Positions 7,280 through 8,750 of a stretch of DNA of 8,750 nt are shown piece after piece (position 1 is the first letter of the stretch; every line of letters begins with the position of its first letter). The notes under the pieces are model-generated. The model was not told the origin of the DNA and did no database searches. It was given only the letters and a program-made list of their open reading frames with translations. The DNA is from an uncultured Oscillospiraceae bacterium. Lineage in GTDB: Bacteria > Bacillota > Clostridia > Oscillospirales > Oscillospiraceae. Where the stretch lies: positions 1-8,750 of the forward strand of contig CAAFPE010000025.1 in assembly GCA_900764755.1 (NCBI GenBank), in the 5' to 3' direction. The translations under genes were made by a program, and so were the position numbers.

Positions 7280-8257
7280 ATGTTCAAGAAACTCATCGAT
7301 ATTTTGAAGGCACACCCCCGTAAGATCGTGTTCACAGAGGGCACTGATCCCCGGATCCTGGAGGCCTCCGCCCGACTGCTGTCCGGTACGTTTTTGACCC
7401 CCGTGCTGGTGGGCAATGAGGAGGCTGTCCGGGCCGCCGCCGAGGACGCCGGCTTCAATATCCGCGGTGCGATCATTGTTGATCCCGAAAATTACGAGAA
7501 CATGGAGGCCATGGTGGCCAAGATGGTGGCGCTGCGCAAGGGAAAGATGACTGAGGACGAGTGCCGCACCGCTCTGAAGAAGGGCAACTATTTCGGCACC
7601 ATGCTGGTTGCCATGGGCGAGGCTGACGCCCTGCTGGGCGGTGCGACCTACTCCACCGCCGATACCGTCCGTCCCGCCCTCCAGCTGGTCAAGACCAAGC
7701 CGGGCAACAAGATCGTCTCCTCCTGCTTCATCCTGGTCCGTCCCTCTGCCACCGGCGACAACGACGTGCTGGCCATGGGTGACTGCGCCATCAACATCAA
7801 GCCCAACGAGGACGAGCTGGTGGAGATCGCCAAGGAGACCGCAGAGTGTGCCCAGATCTTCGGCATCGACCCCAAGGTCGCGTTCCTCAGCTACTCCACC
7901 TTCGGCTCCGGCAAGGGCGAGGACGTGGACAAGATGCGCAACGCCTGTGAGAAGGCCAAGGCTGTTATGCCTGAGTTCCCCGTGGACGGCGAGATGCAGT
8001 TTGATGCCGCCGTCTCTCCCCGCGTAGCTAAGACCAAGTGCCCCGACTCCAAGGTGGCCGGCTATGCCAACACCTTCATCTTCCCCGACATCAACGCCGG
8101 CAATATCGGCTACAAGATCGCCCAGCGCCTGGGCGGCTTCGAGGCCTATGGCCCCATCCTGCTGGGCCTGAACGCCCCCATCAACGACCTGTCCCGCGGC
8201 TGTAACGCCCAGGAGGTCTATTCCATGGCCATCATCACCGCCGCCCTGGCGGAGTAA
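7280..8257 (+). CDS. pta: Phosphate acetyltransferase (phosphotransacetylase)
   Basis: Converts acetyl-CoA and phosphate to acetyl phosphate and CoA. With acetate kinase this yields ATP in fermentation. The 325-residue product has the length of the short, single-domain Pta of Gram-positive bacteria, without the N-terminal DRTGG/AAA-like regions of enterobacterial Pta. Family motifs: GNYFGTMLVAMGEADALLGG (102-121), SYSTFGSGKGEDVDKMRNA (204-222), DGEMQFDAA (236-244), NTFIFPDINAGNIGYKIAQR (264-283) and NAPINDLSRGC (298-308), which holds the Ser-Arg pair (305-306) corresponding to the catalytic region of Methanosarcina Pta. The motifs favour Pta over phosphate butyryltransferase. Codon use is strongly biased to C-ending codons (AAC, GAC, ATC, TTC), consistent with high expression. 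No ackA follows in the window, and a terminator closes the gene, so it is transcribed alone. Translation starts at ATG 7280 with AAGGAA nine bases upstream. Confidence 0.96.
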   Translation: MFKKLIDILKAHPRKIVFTEGTDPRILEASARLLSGTFLTPVLVGNEEAVRAAAEDAGFNIRGAIIVDPENYENMEAMVAKMVALRKGKMTEDECRTALKKGNYFGTMLVAMGEADALLGGATYSTADTVRPALQLVKTKPGNKIVSSCFILVRPSATGDNDVLAMGDCAINIKPNEDELVEIAKETAECAQIFGIDPKVAFLSYSTFGSGKGEDVDKMRNACEKAKAVMPEFPVDGEMQFDAAVSPRVAKTKCPDSKVAGYANTFIFPDINAGNIGYKIAQRLGGFEAYGPILLGLNAPINDLSRGCNAQEVYSMAIITAALAE

Positions 8258-8281
8258 GAGACAGTTTTCCGCGGAACCTTC

Positions 8282-8311
8282 GGCGGGCCTCGCAAGAGGC
8301 CGCTGCTTTTT
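8282..8311 (+). terminator. Intrinsic terminator of pta
   Basis: GGCCTC (8286-8291) and GAGGCC (8296-8301) form a perfect stem closed by a GCAA tetraloop. Outer G-C pairs (8283-8284 with 8302-8303) extend it past one bulged G. Five T (8307-8311) follow. It begins about 25 bases after the pta stop. Confidence 0.8.
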
Positions 8312-8426
8312 GCTGCGGCCATGGAATAGACCGGGGCCCCATCAAAGAGGGTGGCCTCTGTCTTACGGTACGGCTTCTCTCTGCTGTGTTTCAAAATTTT
8401 TTCCATTGGTGTACAAAATTCGGCAC
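8312..8426. other. Non-coding stretch between pta and the small ORF
   Basis: I see no gene, tRNA or known riboswitch motif here. It contains GGGGCCCC (8333-8340) and an A/T-rich block around 8391-8420. A minus-strand reading frame across it lacks a ribosome binding site and runs into the 3' end of pta, so I do not call it. Confidence 0.4.
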
Positions 8427-8453
8427 ATATCCGGGGTTGTCCCGCATATAGTA
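8427..8453 (+). promoter_or_regulatory. Possible sigma-E/sigma-K sporulation promoter
   Basis: CATATAGTA (8445-8453) matches the sigma-K -10 form CATANNNTA and is near the sigma-E form CATACANT. An ATA (8427-8429, within CACATATCC) lies 15 bases upstream, at about the place expected for the sigma-E -35, and an AC (8424-8425) would suit sigma-K. Both sigma factors act in the mother cell. The match is to short degenerate motifs, so confidence is limited. Transcription from here would read the 36-codon ORF. Confidence 0.4.
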
Positions 8454-8513
8454 GTCTGTATGCCGGCAAAACAGGCCTGGTTCAGATGAAATATAAACAC
8501 GGAGGAATGACCC

Positions 8514-8624
8514 ATGGATGACAATGCAGTACGGACGATCACGCCGGAGGAGGGGCAGCGCACGCCCCGGGACCTGGATGACCTGATCTTTCAGGGAGAG
8601 TCCTGGTGGGTGAGCGACCGCTGA
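8514..8624 (+). CDS. Small hypothetical protein, 36 residues
   Basis: I do not recognise this protein. A perfect GGAGG (8501-8505) lies eight bases before ATG 8514, an ideal Shine-Dalgarno and spacing, and the frame runs 36 codons to TGA. The product is acidic and hydrophilic (starts MDDNAVRTITPEEG; ends FQGESWWVSDR), with a Trp-Trp pair near the end. It has no signal peptide, membrane span or cysteine. A sporulation-type promoter candidate at 8427-8453 suggests a mother-cell product, but that is inference. A hairpin (8631-8647) follows after six bases. It could instead be a leader peptide for something beyond the window, or the truncated start of a longer gene. The ribosome binding site is the main support for it being real. 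Confidence 0.5.
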   Translation: MDDNAVRTITPEEGQRTPRDLDDLIFQGESWWVSDR

Positions 8625-8630
8625 GGACCC

Positions 8631-8647
8631 CGCCTGCTGTGCAGGCG
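8631..8647 (+). other. Hairpin after the small ORF
   Basis: CGCCTGC (8631-8637) and GCAGGCG (8641-8647) are exact complements with a TGT loop. No T run follows, so it is not a standard terminator. It lies six bases after the stop of the 36-codon ORF. Confidence 0.35.
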
Positions 8648-8667
8648 CGTAAGGTGGATGGGGACGG

Positions 8668-8746
8668 AAGGGCTTCGGCTCTTGGCACCCACAATATTCT
8701 GACCTTTGGCCAATGCAGAAAATCGGGCGGACCGTCTGATAACGGT
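8668..8746 (+). other. Non-coding right edge with small hairpins
   Basis: AAGGGC-TTCG-GCTCTT (8668-8683) is a six-pair stem with a UUCG tetraloop and one G-U pair. TTGGCCAA (8706-8713) is a palindrome, and ACCGT-CTGATA-ACGGT (8731-8746) is a five-pair stem. No gene is seen. Together with the stem at 8631-8647 these could be part of a structured RNA that continues past the window, but no known family is recognised. Confidence 0.3.
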
Positions 8747-8750
8747 AGAT

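Noticed and set aside
8218..8469. Minus-strand 83-codon frame after pta
   Set aside because: It has no Shine-Dalgarno, crosses the pta terminator and overlaps the end of pta.

Overview
This GC-rich window carries five recognisable protein genes plus one small candidate gene. Four genes lie on the minus strand (read from high to low coordinates: an HTH regulator, lepA, spoIIE, asnS). Two are on the plus strand (pta and a 36-codon ORF at the right end). A full SpoIIE sporulation phosphatase, strong GGAGG-type ribosome binding sites and a monofunctional short-form Pta point to an endospore-forming Bacillota. The high GC, the AsnRS type and the HTH family suggest a clostridial gut lineage such as Oscillospiraceae (Flavonifractor/Oscillibacter-like). 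That placement is inference, because no rRNA or other marker is present.

Layout. 1-71: a terminator-like structure for asnS built from a 17-base homopolymer and a 9-base A/T run. 72-1466: asnS. 1467-1692: asnS leader, with a good sigma-A promoter lying directly against a perfect hairpin that also looks like the spoIIE terminator. 1693-4029: spoIIE. 4030-4417: a 388-base intergenic region with the spoIIE promoter, Spo0A-box-like sequences, a second copy of the last ten codons of lepA, and two tandem hairpins. 4418-6226: lepA. 6227-6337: lepA leader with hairpins. 6338-7048: XRE-family regulator. 7049-7279: divergent regulatory region with two promoters facing apart and evenly spaced half-sites. 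7280-8257: pta, followed by a clear terminator. 8312-8750: mostly non-coding sequence, holding a sporulation-like promoter, a 36-codon ORF with a perfect Shine-Dalgarno, and several small hairpins.

The genes do not form one pathway. asnS and lepA serve translation. spoIIE controls the first compartment-specific sigma factor in sporulation. pta links acetyl-CoA to acetyl phosphate and substrate-level ATP formation. The HTH gene is divergent from pta and may regulate itself, pta or both. No classical mobile element, CRISPR array, tRNA or rRNA was seen.

The strongest unexplained signal is the duplicated lepA 3' end at 4260-4289. It is 24/30 identical at DNA level and 9/10 at residue level (ATG through the last sense codon plus stop), with mostly synonymous differences. 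This looks like a scar of a second, diverged lepA allele or of an element that used the lepA 3' end as its target.
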